Shown piece after piece: positions 19,640 through 29,352 of a DNA stretch of 64,000 nucleotides; position 1 is the stretch's first letter, and each line of letters opens with the position of its first letter. Under the pieces are notes generated by a model. It was not told where the DNA came from. It did no database searches and saw only the letters and a program-made list of their open reading frames with translations. The DNA is from Janibacter limosus (GTDB lineage: Bacteria; Actinomycetota; Actinomycetes; Actinomycetales; Dermatophilaceae), in the NCBI RefSeq assembly GCF_004295485.1, contig NZ_CP036164.1, forward strand, positions 2,108,001 to 2,172,000, given 5' to 3'. Position numbers and translations under genes: made by a program.

Positions 19640-19668
19640 ACCTTCCCCCGCCGCTCGCACCGTGTCAA
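19640..19668 (-). promoter_or_regulatory. promoter of the ilvB-leader transcript
   Basis: A consensus -35 TTGACA (19663-19668) is followed after 17 bp by a weak -10, GAAGGT (19640-19645). The leader peptide ATG then begins 6 nt downstream of the -10, which would make the leader peptide message leaderless or nearly so. Confidence 0.55.
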
Positions 19669-19742
19669 CGTCTGAGACACCGAAGTCCATGATGCGGACG
19701 GTTCACGGGTGCGGCCAGCGAAGGAGCGAGCCGCTGCCCGCG

Positions 19743-20264
19743 TTACGGGACCCGGTAGTCGTCGAGCCGGGCGGCGCCGAAGTCCAGGTCGTCCCAGTGC
19801 CCGGAGAAGCGCAGCACGGCGGCCGCGCCGGGCGGGAAGCCGTTGCTCAGCAGGTCGTGCGCGTCGTCGTCACCCTCGCCGTCCGCGAGCAGGCTCGCCG
19901 CCGCTGGCAGGCCGGGCGCGTGCCCCACGACGAGCAGGACGTTGGCGTCGTTGACCGACTCCCTGATGACCGACAGCACCGCATGGGCGTCGGCGTTGTA
20001 CAGCCGGTGCTCGATCTGCACCTCGGCCTCGGAGCACCCCGCCTCCGCGACCTCCTGCATGGTCTCGCGGGTCCGCAGGGCGGGTGAGCACATCACCTCG
20101 TCGCACCCGATGCCCTGCTCGCGCAGCCAGCGCCCGATGTCCTGGGCATGCTCTCGTCCCCGCTCGCTCAGTGGTCGCTCGCGGTCGTCCTGACCGGCAC
20201 GGCCCGCCTCGGGCTCCGCATGCCTCAGCAGGATCAGGGTCCGGTCCTCTGCTGACGTCGTCAT
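19743..20264 (-). CDS. SixA-like histidine phosphatase
   Basis: A protein of 173 residues of the phosphoglycerate mutase-like superfamily. The catalytic motif LILLRHAEPEAG is near the N-terminus, SPALRTRETM in the middle, and the second catalytic His is in VVGHAPGL. The small size fits SixA-type phosphohistidine phosphatases. The start at 20264 (MTTSAEDRT) is chosen over an upstream in-frame ATG because homologues begin shortly before the RHA motif. Substrate unknown. Confidence 0.82.
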   Translation of the reverse strand: MTTSAEDRTLILLRHAEPEAGRAGQDDRERPLSERGREHAQDIGRWLREQGIGCDEVMCSPALRTRETMQEVAEAGCSEAEVQIEHRLYNADAHAVLSVIRESVNDANVLLVVGHAPGLPAAASLLADGEGDDDAHDLLSNGFPPGAAAVLRFSGHWDDLDFGAARLDDYRVP

Positions 20265-20319
20265 CCCTTGAGTGTGGCGCGAGACACACTCCGGCGCCAC
20301 TCCTCGGTAGCGTCTGTGC

Positions 20320-21414
20320 ATGACGCGTCACGCAGCGGCCCGGATCCTGCTCGGCCTGGCCGTGCCCGCCGCGCTCGTCGCGTGCACCTCGGACGAAGGG
20401 GGCGCCCCTCCCCCTTCGTCGTCGACGTCCCCGCCCACCGCACAGCCGGACGTCACCGAGGTCGTCGGTGACCTCGACGTGCCGTGGGACCTGGCCTTCC
20501 TCCCCGACGGCGCCGCGCTCGTCACCCTGCGTGACCGGGGCGAGGTGGTGCGGGTCGAGGACGGGGCGGTGAGCAGCGTCGGGAGCGTGCCCGGCGTCGT
20601 GGCCGAGGGCGAAGGGGGTCTCCTGGGTCTCGCGGTCTCCCCCACCTTTGCTCAGGACCGGACGGTCTTCGTCTACGCGACCACCGCCGAGGACAACCGG
20701 GTGCTGCGGATGACCTTGGGAGACAACGGCCTTGGCACTCCCCAGCCGATCCTCACCGGCATCCCCAAGGCGGGTAACCACAACGGCGGACGCATCGCCT
20801 TCGGTCCCGACGGCCAGCTCTACGTGGCGACCGGCGACGCAGGCGACACCGCCGCAGCTCAGGACGCCGACAGCCTCGGCGGCAAGATCCTGCGGATCAC
20901 GCCGGACGGGGAGCCGGCGCCCGGCAACCCCGAGCCGGACTCCCCCGTGTGGAGCTCCGGCCACCGCAATGTGCAGGGACTGGCGTGGGGTGAGGACGGG
21001 ACGATGTGGGCCAGCGAGTTCGGCCAGGACACCTGGGACGAGCTCAACCGGATCGAGGCGGGCGGCAACTACGGCTGGCCGCAAGTGGAGGGCACGGGTG
21101 ACGGGGGCGAGTTCGTCGACCCGGTGGCGACGTGGTCGACGGCCGAGGCGTCGCCCAGCGGGATCGCGGTGGCGGAGGACGGCTCGGTGGTCCTCGCGGC
21201 GCTGCGCGGCCAGAGCCTGTGGCGGGTGCCGGTGACCGGCGCGGGCGAGGACCTGCAGGTCGGGACGCCACAGCGCCTCCTCGAGGGTGAGCACGGTCGG
21301 CTGCGCGACGTCGACCTGGCCCCCGACGGGAGCCTGTGGGTCCTGACGAGCAACACCTTCCGTGGGGAGCCGCGCGAGGGTGACGACCGAGTCCTGAGGC
21401 TCACCCTCCGCTGA
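20320..21414 (+). CDS. PQQ-type sugar dehydrogenase-like lipoprotein
   Basis: A protein of 364 residues of the glucose/sorbosone dehydrogenase (six-bladed beta-propeller) family. A lipoprotein signal ends in LVAC (Cys22), followed by a Ser/Pro/Thr-rich spacer, so the protein is probably anchored outside the membrane. Motifs typical of the family: VPWDLAFLPDG, EGGLLGLAVSP, GNHNGGRIAFGPDG, GHRNVQGLAW. PQQ is the usual cofactor in the family, but I cannot verify binding and no PQQ biosynthesis genes are nearby. Divergent from the SixA-like gene. Confidence 0.85.
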   Translation: MTRHAAARILLGLAVPAALVACTSDEGGAPPPSSSTSPPTAQPDVTEVVGDLDVPWDLAFLPDGAALVTLRDRGEVVRVEDGAVSSVGSVPGVVAEGEGGLLGLAVSPTFAQDRTVFVYATTAEDNRVLRMTLGDNGLGTPQPILTGIPKAGNHNGGRIAFGPDGQLYVATGDAGDTAAAQDADSLGGKILRITPDGEPAPGNPEPDSPVWSSGHRNVQGLAWGEDGTMWASEFGQDTWDELNRIEAGGNYGWPQVEGTGDGGEFVDPVATWSTAEASPSGIAVAEDGSVVLAALRGQSLWRVPVTGAGEDLQVGTPQRLLEGEHGRLRDVDLAPDGSLWVLTSNTFRGEPREGDDRVLRLTLR

Positions 21415-21468
21415 CACCCACGGCGCGGTGCCCGATCGGGCCACGGCCCCCGACCTAGACTGCGACCC

Positions 21469-22878
21469 ATGGTGAGCAAGGTCGTGCGATGGCTCAGCAG
21501 ACACCCGGTCGTCGTCGGCGCAGTCCTCACCGTGATCGGTGTCGGCCTGGTCGTCGCCGCCGTGCTGGCCGACCTCGGACGCTGGCCTTACCTGGCCGGG
21601 GCCGCCCTGCTCGTCGTCGGCCCGGCCCTCCTGCTCCTGCGTCTCCTGGGTCGCCGCGCCCCCGCGATCGCCGCCACCGTGGCCCTCGCGCTCGGAGTCG
21701 GTGGTGGCGCCTGGCTCGGCCTCCACGGTCTCCCGGGCGGCCCGGAGCACTGGGACGGGGGCAGCGACCACGGCCAGCTCGCGGTCGACTCCTTCCGCCT
21801 CGGCAGCACCCTCTTCGCCGAGGGCGTCGCGCGCGACGCCCAGACCGGTGAGGTGCGGTGGCGGGCCCCCGAGGACAGCCACGTGATGACCACGACCGAC
21901 GAGACCGTCGTCCTCGAGGAGTCGATGGAGGGTGAGGAGGGGCGGCGCCTGGTGGCTCGCCTCGTCGACTCGGGTCGACAGGTGTGGTGGACCGCCACCG
22001 CGGGACGGCCGACCGCCGTCGCCCAGCACGGCGGCGTCCTCGTCGTCACGACACGTGCCGGCACCGCCGGCCACGACCTGACCACCGGCGACGAGCTGTG
22101 GACCTCCCCCCGCAGGGCCGGCACGGAGTGCAAGCAGGGCGCCCCGCTGACCCTCGACGCGCCCGACCTGGAGCAGTCGGTGGTCTTCCTCCCTTCGTCA
22201 TCGCGTGGATCGAAGGGAGTGGACCTGGCCCGGGTCGATGACGGCAAGGTCGTCGTGCGGGGACTGGATTGCCTCAACTACGGCCGCGTCGTCGGAGACA
22301 CCTACGTCGAGCACGGCGCCGACGTGCTGACCGGACGCTCGGTGAGCACCGGCGTGGTCGAGTGGGACAAGGACTGGGTCGCGCGGGCCCGACCGTTTTC
22401 CCTCCCCGACAGCGACGGCACCATCTACATCCCCGATCAGCTGGGCAGGGACGGCAAGGACCGCGTCGTCGACCACTACTCCGCGCTCGACCTGCGGACC
22501 GGGGAGATCACGCAGACCCAGCCGCCCGGCGAGTGGGTGTCCGACACCGATGTCGTCCGCGACCAGCGGGCCGACGTCCTCTGGCAGCCCGTGCACCGCG
22601 GCGCCTCGGCCGGCCTGTGGAAGGTCGGCACCGAGCGGGTCGTGCGCGTCCCGGGCGGCCCGCGCATCGTGGTCGCGGAGGCCGACCGCAGCGGCTGGGT
22701 GGCCGTCGACGGCTCCACGACCAACATCGTCGGTGAGCGCACCCGCGTGACGTGGGCGATCTCGCCCGAGGGCAGGCTGCACGGCCCCTTCACCGGCGGC
22801 AGCGCCGCCCTCGACGGAGCCTCGAGCATCGCCGACGGCGTCCTGCGCGTCGGGGCGCGCGTCTACCCCCTGGAGTGA
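21469..22878 (+). CDS. membrane protein with extracellular beta-propeller-like domain
   Basis: A protein of 469 residues. Three hydrophobic segments lie in the first 85 residues (about 12-32, 42-62, 68-85), followed by a large soluble region with PQQ-like repeat features (ARDAQTGEVRWRA, HDLTTGDELWTS, VLTGRSVSTGVVEW, SALDLRTGEITQ), pointing to a propeller outside the cell. No catalytic motif is recognisable. It lies 54 bp downstream of the sugar dehydrogenase-like gene in the same direction. Confidence 0.65.
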   Translation: MVSKVVRWLSRHPVVVGAVLTVIGVGLVVAAVLADLGRWPYLAGAALLVVGPALLLLRLLGRRAPAIAATVALALGVGGGAWLGLHGLPGGPEHWDGGSDHGQLAVDSFRLGSTLFAEGVARDAQTGEVRWRAPEDSHVMTTTDETVVLEESMEGEEGRRLVARLVDSGRQVWWTATAGRPTAVAQHGGVLVVTTRAGTAGHDLTTGDELWTSPRRAGTECKQGAPLTLDAPDLEQSVVFLPSSSRGSKGVDLARVDDGKVVVRGLDCLNYGRVVGDTYVEHGADVLTGRSVSTGVVEWDKDWVARARPFSLPDSDGTIYIPDQLGRDGKDRVVDHYSALDLRTGEITQTQPPGEWVSDTDVVRDQRADVLWQPVHRGASAGLWKVGTERVVRVPGGPRIVVAEADRSGWVAVDGSTTNIVGERTRVTWAISPEGRLHGPFTGGSAALDGASSIADGVLRVGARVYPLE

Positions 22879-22885
22879 GCCGACC

Positions 22886-23821
22886 TCAGCCGCGGCCGAC
22901 GACGTGCAGCGGCTCCTCGCCGGCAGCGAGCCGGCTCAGCTGCTCGCGCAGCAGCGCGACCATGCGCGGGCGGAAGGCCTCGGTCACCCCACCGACGTGC
23001 GGGCTGATGATGACGCCCGGGGCCGACCACAGTGGGTGGTCACCCGGCAGCGGCTCGGGGTCGGTGACGTCGAGGGCGAAGCGCAGCCGTCCTGCCTCGG
23101 CCAGTGCTGCGTCGGTGTCGAGCGCCGGGCCCCGCCCGACGTTGACGACGAGCGCGCCGTCGGGCAGCGCGGCGAGCGTCTCGGTACCGAGCACGCCCTT
23201 GGTCGCGGCCGTCCCGGGCAGCACCGAGATGACGACGTCCTGCTGCGGGAGCAGGTCCAGCAGCTCGTCGGTGCCGTGGATCCGGTCGACGAGGTCATCA
23301 CCTCCACGAGCCCGCGACGCGACCGCGGTCAGCTCCACCTCGAAGGGAGCCAACCGCCTGGCGATCGCCGAGCCCACCGAGCCGTAGCCGAGGACGAGCA
23401 CTCGCTTGTCGGCCAGGCCGGGGCGGAACTCACGGGGCAGCCACTCCCCCTTCGCCTGGGCAGCGGCGAACTCGTCGAACCCACGCTGCGCAGCGAGGAC
23501 GAGGGCCACCGCCAGCTCGGCGGTTGCGGCGTCGTGCACGCCGTGAGCGTTGGCGATGGCGATGTGCTCGGGGACGACCGGCAGGGCCGCGTCGACGCCG
23601 GCGGAGAGCAGCTGGACCAGACGGACCGAGGGCTTGTCGCGGACCGGCTCGAGCAGGGCGCTCGGCGCCATGTAGGGGGCGACGAAGACCTCGACGTCCT
23701 CACCGGGCGGCGGCTGCGTCGGGTCCCAGACGACCGGGGCCACCCCCTCGATCGGTCCCACGTCGTCGAGCCAGGTCTGGTCAGGGAAGGAGACGGTCAG
23801 CATGCCCTTCATCGTAGGCAT
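22886..23821 (-). CDS. D-2-hydroxyacid dehydrogenase (NAD-dependent)
   Basis: A protein of 311 residues. The NAD-binding motif is VLVLGYGSVGSAIARRL; catalytic Arg in NVGRGPALD, Glu in DVTDPEPLPGDHPLW and His in SPHVGG fit the D-isomer-specific dehydrogenase family. The substrate cannot be assigned. The start ATG at 23821 has GGAG 9 nt upstream; an ATG 18 bp inside would also be possible. It is the last gene of the gatCAB run. Confidence 0.87.
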   Translation of the reverse strand: MPTMKGMLTVSFPDQTWLDDVGPIEGVAPVVWDPTQPPPGEDVEVFVAPYMAPSALLEPVRDKPSVRLVQLLSAGVDAALPVVPEHIAIANAHGVHDAATAELAVALVLAAQRGFDEFAAAQAKGEWLPREFRPGLADKRVLVLGYGSVGSAIARRLAPFEVELTAVASRARGGDDLVDRIHGTDELLDLLPQQDVVISVLPGTAATKGVLGTETLAALPDGALVVNVGRGPALDTDAALAEAGRLRFALDVTDPEPLPGDHPLWSAPGVIISPHVGGVTEAFRPRMVALLREQLSRLAAGEEPLHVVGRG

Positions 23822-23860
23822 GCCGACCGTCTCCGGTACCTCGGGTGGGGTGGGCGGTCG

Positions 23861-25435
23861 TCAGCCCTCGACCCCGAGCTTCGTCAGGATGATCGCCCGG
23901 GCCTTCCCGGCGTCGGCCTGACCCTTCATCTCCTTCATGACCTGGCCGATGAGGGCGCCGGCGGCCTGCACCTTGCCGCCACGGATCTTGTCCGCCACAT
24001 CGGGGTTGGCCGCGATGACCGTGTCGACCGCCGCCTCGAGCGCTCCGTCGTCCTGGACCAGCTCGAGACCGCGCGCATCGGCGACGACCGTCGGGGTGCC
24101 CTCGCCGTCGAGGACCCCCTCGAGGACCTGGCGGGCCAGCTTGTCGTTGAGCCGGCCGGCCACGATCATCGACTCGAGCTCGGCGACGTGCTGCGGGGTG
24201 ATCCCGACCTGCTCGGCATAGGTCGTCAGGTCGACGCCCTCGGTGTTGGCCCGGCGGGAGGGCTCGGCCAGCCACCACTTGCGTGCCGACTGCGCCTTGG
24301 CACCCGCCGCGACGGTGGCCTCGATCAGCTCGATGGCACCGGCGTTGATGACATCGCGCATCTCGAGGTCGGAGAAGCCCCACTCGCCCAGCAGCCGCTT
24401 GCGGCGCTGTGCGGGCGGCTCGGGAAGGGCGGCGCGCAGCTCCTCGACCCACTCGCGGCTCGGCGCGACGGGGACCAGGTCGGGCTCGGGGAAGTAGCGG
24501 TAGTCGTCCGCGTCGGACTTCTCGCGGCCGCTCGTGGTGACGCCGGTGTCCTCGTGCCAGTGACGCGTCTCCTGCCGGACCGATCCACCCGAGGTGAGGA
24601 CCGCGGCGTGGCGGCAGACCTCGTAGCGGACGGCGCGCTCCACCGAGCGAAGGCTGTTGACGTTCTTGGTCTCGGAGCGGGTGCCGAGGGGCACGGCCAG
24701 CTGCTCCGGCGAGGTCGGGCCATCGCCCGCCTTGGCGCGCAGCGACAGGTTGACGTCGCAGCGCATCGAGCCCTGCTCCATCTTCAGGTCGGAGACCTCG
24801 AGGGAGCGCAGCAGGTCCCGCAGCGCCCCGACGAAGGCCTTGGCGACCTCGGGTGCCCGCTCGCCCGCACCGACGATCGGCCGGGTGACGATCTCGATGA
24901 GGGGGATCCCGGCACGGTTGAAGTCGACGAGCGAGTACTCGGCGCCCTGGATGCGGCCGGTGGCGCCACCGACGTGCATGCTCTTGCCGGTGTCCTCCTC
25001 CATGTGGGCCCGCTCGATCTCCACGCGGAAGATCTCGGTGCCCTCACCGGAGGCGGTCGGGATCTCGACGTCGAGGTAGCCGTCGAAGGCGATCGGCTCG
25101 TCGTACTGCGAGGTCTGGAAGTTCTTGGGCATGTCCGGGTAGAAGTAGTTCTTCCGGGCAAACCGGCACCACTCGGCGATGGAGCAGTTGAGCGCCAGGC
25201 CCATGCGGATCGCCGACTCGACGCCGATCGCGTTGACGACGGGCAGCGCGCCGGGCAGACCGAGGCAGACCGGGCAGACCTGCGTGTTGGGCTCGGCGCC
25301 GAAGCCGGTCGCGCACCCGCAGAACATCTTGGTGGCGGTGCCGAGCTCGACGTGCACCTCGAGACCCATGACGGGGTCGAAGGTCGTCAGTGCCTCGTCG
25401 TAGCCGAGGACGTCGTCGGTGGTGGTCGTCGCCAT
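23861..25435 (-). CDS. gatB: Asp-tRNA(Asn)/Glu-tRNA(Gln) amidotransferase subunit B
   Basis: A protein of 524 residues. Signatures: [31 protein letters not shown], and the zinc-binding cysteines [19 protein letters not shown]; the C-terminal GatB/Yqey tail ends in [18 protein letters not shown]. It is the kinase/tRNA-binding subunit of the heterotrimer that amidates misacylated Glu-tRNA(Gln) or Asp-tRNA(Asn). It starts 3 bp after the gatA stop. Confidence 0.96.
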   Translation of the reverse strand: MATTTTDDVLGYDEALTTFDPVMGLEVHVELGTATKMFCGCATGFGAEPNTQVCPVCLGLPGALPVVNAIGVESAIRMGLALNCSIAEWCRFARKNYFYPDMPKNFQTSQYDEPIAFDGYLDVEIPTASGEGTEIFRVEIERAHMEEDTGKSMHVGGATGRIQGAEYSLVDFNRAGIPLIEIVTRPIVGAGERAPEVAKAFVGALRDLLRSLEVSDLKMEQGSMRCDVNLSLRAKAGDGPTSPEQLAVPLGTRSETKNVNSLRSVERAVRYEVCRHAAVLTSGGSVRQETRHWHEDTGVTTSGREKSDADDYRYFPEPDLVPVAPSREWVEELRAALPEPPAQRRKRLLGEWGFSDLEMRDVINAGAIELIEATVAAGAKAQSARKWWLAEPSRRANTEGVDLTTYAEQVGITPQHVAELESMIVAGRLNDKLARQVLEGVLDGEGTPTVVADARGLELVQDDGALEAAVDTVIAANPDVADKIRGGKVQAAGALIGQVMKEMKGQADAGKARAIILTKLGVEG

Positions 25436-25438
25436 GTC

Positions 25439-26953
25439 TCAGGCTCCCTTCGTGATGGCCAGCTCGGGGGCCTGCTCCAGCAGGTGCCCACCCCAGGCGG
25501 AGACGAGGCGCTGCTCGAGGGCGGCGCCGACGGTGTAGAGGCGGTCGTCGGCCATGGCGGGCGCGAGGATCTGGAAGCCGGCCGGCAGACCGTCCTCCGC
25601 CAGACCGCTCGGCAGCGACATGCCGGGCACGCCGGCGAGGTTGGCCGGGATCGTCGCGATGTCGCCGCGGTACATGGCCATCGGGTCGTCCGACTTCTCA
25701 CCGAAGCGGAAGGCGGTCGTGGGGGCCGTCGGGCTGACGAGGACGTCGGCCTGGCCGAAGGCGGCGGCGAAGTCGTCGGCGATGAGGCGGCGCACCTTCT
25801 GCGCGCTGCCGTAGTAGGCGTCGTAGTAGCCCGAGGAGAGGGCGTAGGTGCCCAGGATGATGCGGCGCTTGACCTCGTCACCGAAGCCGGCGTCACGGCT
25901 GGCGGCCATCACCTGCTCGGCGCTCGGGGCGTCGACTCCGTCCGGGGAGACGCGCAAGCCGTAACGCATCGCGTCGAAGCGAGCGAGGTTGCTGCTCGCC
26001 TCGCTCGGCATGATCAGGTAGTACGCGCCCAGAGCGTGGACGAAGTTGGGGCAGGATACCTCGACGACTTCCGCACCGGCGTCGACGAGATGCTGGACCG
26101 ACTCGTCGAAGCGGGCCTGGACGAGCGGCGAGAAGCCTTCGCCCGACAGCTCCTTGACGATGCCGATCCGCAGGCCCTTGACGTCCGCGCGCTGGGCGGC
26201 GCCGACGACGTCGGGGACGGGCTGGTCGATCGAGGTCGAGTCGAGCGGGTCGTGGCCGGCCATGACCTCGTGCAGGAGCGCGGTGTCGAGCACTGTGCGC
26301 GCGCACGGACCACCCTGGTCGAGCGAGGAGGCCATCGCGATCATCCCGTAGCGGGAGACGCCGCCATAGGTGGGCTTGACGCCGACCGAGCCCGTGAGGG
26401 CTGCGGGCTGCCGGATCGAGCCGCCGGTGTCGGTGCCCGTCGCCAGCGGCGCCTGCCAGGAGGCGACGGCGGCGCTGGAGCCACCGCCGGAGCCTCCGGG
26501 GATGCGCTCGAGGTCCCACGGGTTGCGGGTGAGGCCATAGGCCGAGTGCTCCGTGGATGAGCCCATCGCGAACTCGTCCATGTTGGTCTTGCCGAGGATC
26601 GGCAGGCCGGCCGCCTTGAGCTTGGCGACGATGGTCGCGTCGTACGGCGGGATCCAGCCCTGCAGCATCTTGGAGCCGGCAGTCGTCGGCATGCCGGTCG
26701 TCGTCATGACGTCCTTGACGGCGATCGGGACGCCGGCGAGACGGTGGAGGTCCTCCCCCTTCGCCCGGCGGTCGTCGATGGCGCGTGCGTCCGCGAGGGC
26801 GGACTCGCCCGCGACGTGGAGGTAGGCGCCGACCTGCTCGTCGACTCCCTCGATGCGATCGAGGTGGGCGCGGGTGATCTGCTCGGAGGAGAGGTCACCG
26901 GAGGCCAGCGCGTCGGCGAGCGCGGCAGCGGTCATGCGGGTGGGGTCGCTCAT
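25439..26953 (-). CDS. gatA: Asp-tRNA(Asn)/Glu-tRNA(Gln) amidotransferase subunit A
   Basis: A protein of 504 residues of the amidase signature family, the glutaminase subunit that supplies ammonia to GatB. The catalytic Lys is in [13 protein letters not shown]; the cis-Ser and nucleophile Ser lie in [13 protein letters not shown] and [11 protein letters not shown]. Second gene of gatC-gatA-gatB, 14 bp after gatC. Confidence 0.96.
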   Translation of the reverse strand: MSDPTRMTAAALADALASGDLSSEQITRAHLDRIEGVDEQVGAYLHVAGESALADARAIDDRRAKGEDLHRLAGVPIAVKDVMTTTGMPTTAGSKMLQGWIPPYDATIVAKLKAAGLPILGKTNMDEFAMGSSTEHSAYGLTRNPWDLERIPGGSGGGSSAAVASWQAPLATGTDTGGSIRQPAALTGSVGVKPTYGGVSRYGMIAMASSLDQGGPCARTVLDTALLHEVMAGHDPLDSTSIDQPVPDVVGAAQRADVKGLRIGIVKELSGEGFSPLVQARFDESVQHLVDAGAEVVEVSCPNFVHALGAYYLIMPSEASSNLARFDAMRYGLRVSPDGVDAPSAEQVMAASRDAGFGDEVKRRIILGTYALSSGYYDAYYGSAQKVRRLIADDFAAAFGQADVLVSPTAPTTAFRFGEKSDDPMAMYRGDIATIPANLAGVPGMSLPSGLAEDGLPAGFQILAPAMADDRLYTVGAALEQRLVSAWGGHLLEQAPELAITKGA

Positions 26954-26967
26954 GGTGTCCTTCGGGC

Positions 26968-27264
26968 TCAGTCTTCGGTGAGGATGCGCGGCACGGCGAA
27001 GCGCTCGATCTCGGAGGCGGGCGCCATCGCGAGCGCCGCCTCGGGGCTTAGCGACGGGCGCACCTCGTCCGGGCGGGTGACGTTGACGATCGGCATCGGG
27101 TGGCTCATCGGCTCGACACCCTCGATCGGCGCCTGCTGCACGGCCGCCACCGAGGTGATGATCGTCGCGAGCTCCCCCACCATGGTGTCGAGCTCGGCGT
27201 CGGACAGGTCGATACGAGCCAACGAGGCGAGATGTGCCACGTCGTCGCGAGAGAGGTCAGCCAT
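26968..27264 (-). CDS. gatC: Asp-tRNA(Asn)/Glu-tRNA(Gln) amidotransferase subunit C
   Basis: A protein of 98 residues ([20 protein letters not shown] at the N-terminus), the small subunit that stabilises GatA-GatB. The start at 27264 matches the family; the frame stays open to 27378, but that extension is encoded by a palindromic repeat and lacks family similarity. Head of the gatCAB operon. Confidence 0.94.
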   Translation of the reverse strand: MADLSRDDVAHLASLARIDLSDAELDTMVGELATIITSVAAVQQAPIEGVEPMSHPMPIVNVTRPDEVRPSLSPEAALAMAPASEIERFAVPRILTED

Positions 27265-27344
27265 GCGGGACAGTCTAGGTTCCGGCGCCGTGGTGGCAGC
27301 CCCCGGCCGCCGTGGCCCGGTCAGAGCGCGAGCCAACCACTTAT

Positions 27345-27448
27345 TACTTGCGGGTACGACGTGCACCTCCCGCTCCACGCCTCGGCAGATGCCCGCAAAC
27401 TCGGGCCTCTCGCTTCGCCAGGCTCCGCAGGTGCACGTCGTACCCGCA
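27345..27448. repeat. palindromic element family B, copy 1
   Basis: Arms TACTTGCGGGTACGACGTGC (continuing ACCT) at 27345-27368 and AGGTGCACGTCGTACCCGCA at 27429-27448, separated by a 60-bp loop. It sits in the divergent gap between gatC and the DUF559-type gene. The same arms recur at 28403-28513. Confidence 0.85.
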
Positions 27449-27507
27449 CGTCACGTACCTGTGGATGACTCCGAGCGGGCTGCGCACGCGCCCGCGAGGA
27501 TGCTGAC

Positions 27508-28440
27508 ATGCAGGCGGAGGAGGTTCTGGTCGAGCTCGGTGGGGTCGCCACTCGCGCCGAGCTCCTCACGCGATCCACGGAGGGTGCGCTGCGCCGTGCC
27601 GTGGCGGCCGGCACCATCATCCGCCAGTCCCGGGGGCGATATGCCCTGCCGTCCACCGCGAGGATCGGTCAGCGTGCAGAGCTCACCGAGCTCGCCGAGG
27701 CCGGACGGCGCGCGGCCCACGAGGTGTCCGGCACCGCGATCCTGCTGAGCGCCACGGCCCGGTGGGGGTGGCCGAGCAAGTGGTTGCCGACCAAGCCGCA
27801 GGTCGCCCTCCCCCGCAATCGCAAGGTCGCGCCCGGCGTGCGGCGCCGCCTCGACGTGCGCATGCGCGACCTGTCATCGAGCGATCGCGAGGACGGCTGG
27901 GTGACGTCGCGCGTGCGGACGGCGCTCGACTGCGCCAGCCTCCTTCCGCCGGACGAGGCCGTCGCGGTGCTCGACTCGGCGCTGCGCGAGGGCGCGGTGG
28001 ACCGGGACGAGCTCCTCTTCGCGGCTGCCGGCCTGGCCCCGTTGTACCGCGGCAAGGTCGAGGGACTGATCCGGTTCGCCGATCCACAGGCGGCGAACCC
28101 CTTCGAGTCGGTACTGCGCTGGATCGTCTCGGACATCCCCGACCTGGACGTCCGGCCGCAGGTGCGCATCACGGACGACGCTGGACTCATCGGGATCGTC
28201 GACCTCGCGGACGTTCAACTGCGGATCGTGATGGAGGCGGACTCCTTCGAGTGGCACGGGCAGAAGGAAGCACTCGAACGCGATTGCATCCGCTACAACC
28301 GGCTGGTCGCCGAGGGCTGGCTCGTGCTGCGGTTCAGCTGGGACCAGGTGATGAACCATCCGGAGCGGATCCGCGAACTGGTCCGGCGCACCGTCCTTCG
28401 AGCTACTTGCGGGTACGACGTGCACCTGCGGACGGGCTGA
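27508..28440 (+). CDS. AbiEi-like HTH plus DUF559-type endonuclease-fold protein
   Basis: A protein of 310 residues. The N-terminal 60 residues resemble the winged-helix segment of AbiEi-type proteins (GGVATRAELLTRS, RQSRGRYALP). The C-terminal part resembles DUF559/Vsr-like nuclease folds: FESVLRW, GIVDLADVQLRIVMEADSFEWHG, DCIRYNRLVAEGWLVLRFSWDQVM, with candidate acidic residues of a PD-(D/E)xK site. Such proteins are widespread in actinobacteria and their function is unknown; no partner toxin lies next to it. The last 10 codons (TCGYDVHLRTG) are encoded by a family B repeat, so the natural C-terminus has been replaced or extended. The gene is bracketed by the two repeats. Confidence 0.7.
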   Translation: MQAEEVLVELGGVATRAELLTRSTEGALRRAVAAGTIIRQSRGRYALPSTARIGQRAELTELAEAGRRAAHEVSGTAILLSATARWGWPSKWLPTKPQVALPRNRKVAPGVRRRLDVRMRDLSSSDREDGWVTSRVRTALDCASLLPPDEAVAVLDSALREGAVDRDELLFAAAGLAPLYRGKVEGLIRFADPQAANPFESVLRWIVSDIPDLDVRPQVRITDDAGLIGIVDLADVQLRIVMEADSFEWHGQKEALERDCIRYNRLVAEGWLVLRFSWDQVMNHPERIRELVRRTVLRATCGYDVHLRTG

Positions 28441-28513
28441 CATCCTGGGTCCCGGGTTTCCGGGGCAGCAGACCGACGCGGCACGGCAAGTGCACGTCGT
28501 ACCCGCAAGTAAC
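28403..28513. repeat. palindromic element family B, copy 2
   Basis: Arms CTACTTGCGGGTACGACGTG (continuing CACCT) from 28403 and AAGTGCACGTCGTACCCGCA (continuing AGTAAC) ending at 28513. It begins inside the 3' end of the DUF559-type gene and ends at the stop codon of the converging carbon-nitrogen hydrolase, so it spans the whole junction. Confidence 0.85.
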
Positions 28514-29352
28514 TAGAGCAGCGGGATGGTCGCCCGAGTCCGGTCGACGAGATCGCGGTCGACCTCGGCGACCAGCACGTCCTCTCCCCCGCCCAGTCGC
28601 GCGCGGACCTCACCCGTGGGGTCGGCGAGCACGGACCGGCCGATCCCGTACGGGCCGCGCACCGAGTCCGCCGTCCACGCCTGCCCGACCCCGAGCAGCC
28701 AGGCCTGCGCATCATGGGCGCGCGCCCGGGTGAGCAGGTCCCACTGCGAGGCCTTGCCGGGCCCGTCGCCCCACGACGCCGGCAGCACCACGAGCTGGGC
28801 CCCCGCCCGACCGAGCGCGGTGAAGTGGTCGGCGAAGCGCACGTCGTAGCAGGCGGCCAGGCCGACCTGCCACCCGTCGACCTCGATCGTGACGACCTCG
28901 TCGCCGGGCGCCACGGTGTCGGACTCCCGGTTGCCGAAGGCGTCGTAGAGGTGGACCTTGCGATAGCTCGCCTCGGTGGTGCCCGGGCCGGTGACCAGCA
29001 GCGTGTTGTGCACCCGCGAGCGCTGCCTGCCCTCGTCGGTCGTGATCGTGTCGGCCGGCGTGAACATGCCGACGACGATGCTCACGCCATGGCGTGCGGC
29101 GAGGGCGCGCACCCCGTCGGCGAAGCGTCCGTCGAGCGGCTCGGCGACCGTGTCGAGCCGTCCGGCGAAGGAGGCCATCGCCGCCTCCGGGTGGACGACC
29201 AGCCGCGCGCCGGACGCAGCGGCGCGACCGGTGAGCTCGTCGATGCGCGCGAGGTTGGCGACCGGGTCACCGGTCGAGGTCCACTGGCACCCCGCGAGAC
29301 GAAGGCGATGTCCTGAGGTGCGACGAAGGAGCCTCGAAGGGGAGCCACTCAC
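28513..29352 (-). CDS. carbon-nitrogen hydrolase (nitrilase superfamily)
   Basis: A protein of 279 residues with the Glu56-Lys132-Cys168 triad visible in VHPEAAM, SYRKVHLYD and AACYDVRF. It is likely an amidohydrolase of the omega-amidase/NIT2-like group; the substrate is not assigned. The GTG start at 29352 overlaps the stop of the upstream SRPBCC gene as GTGA; the frame remains open further upstream but only in that gene's shadow. The TAG stop abuts the family B repeat. Confidence 0.87.
   Translation of the reverse strand: MSGSPSRLLRRTSGHRLRLAGCQWTSTGDPVANLARIDELTGRAAASGARLVVHPEAAMASFAGRLDTVAEPLDGRFADGVRALAARHGVSIVVGMFTPADTITTDEGRQRSRVHNTLLVTGPGTTEASYRKVHLYDAFGNRESDTVAPGDEVVTIEVDGWQVGLAACYDVRFADHFTALGRAGAQLVVLPASWGDGPGKASQWDLLTRARAHDAQAWLLGVGQAWTADSVRGPYGIGRSVLADPTGEVRARLGGGEDVLVAEVDRDLVDRTRATIPLL

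Noticed and set aside
26968..27378. Longer gatC with 38 extra N-terminal residues
   Set aside because: The extension is translated from the family B repeat and has no family similarity; the ATG at 27264 is the usual start.
27508..28440. DUF559-type gene as the antitoxin of a type IV toxin-antitoxin pair
   Set aside because: The N-terminal HTH resembles AbiEi, but no AbiEii nucleotidyltransferase lies next to it and the C-terminus is nuclease-like.
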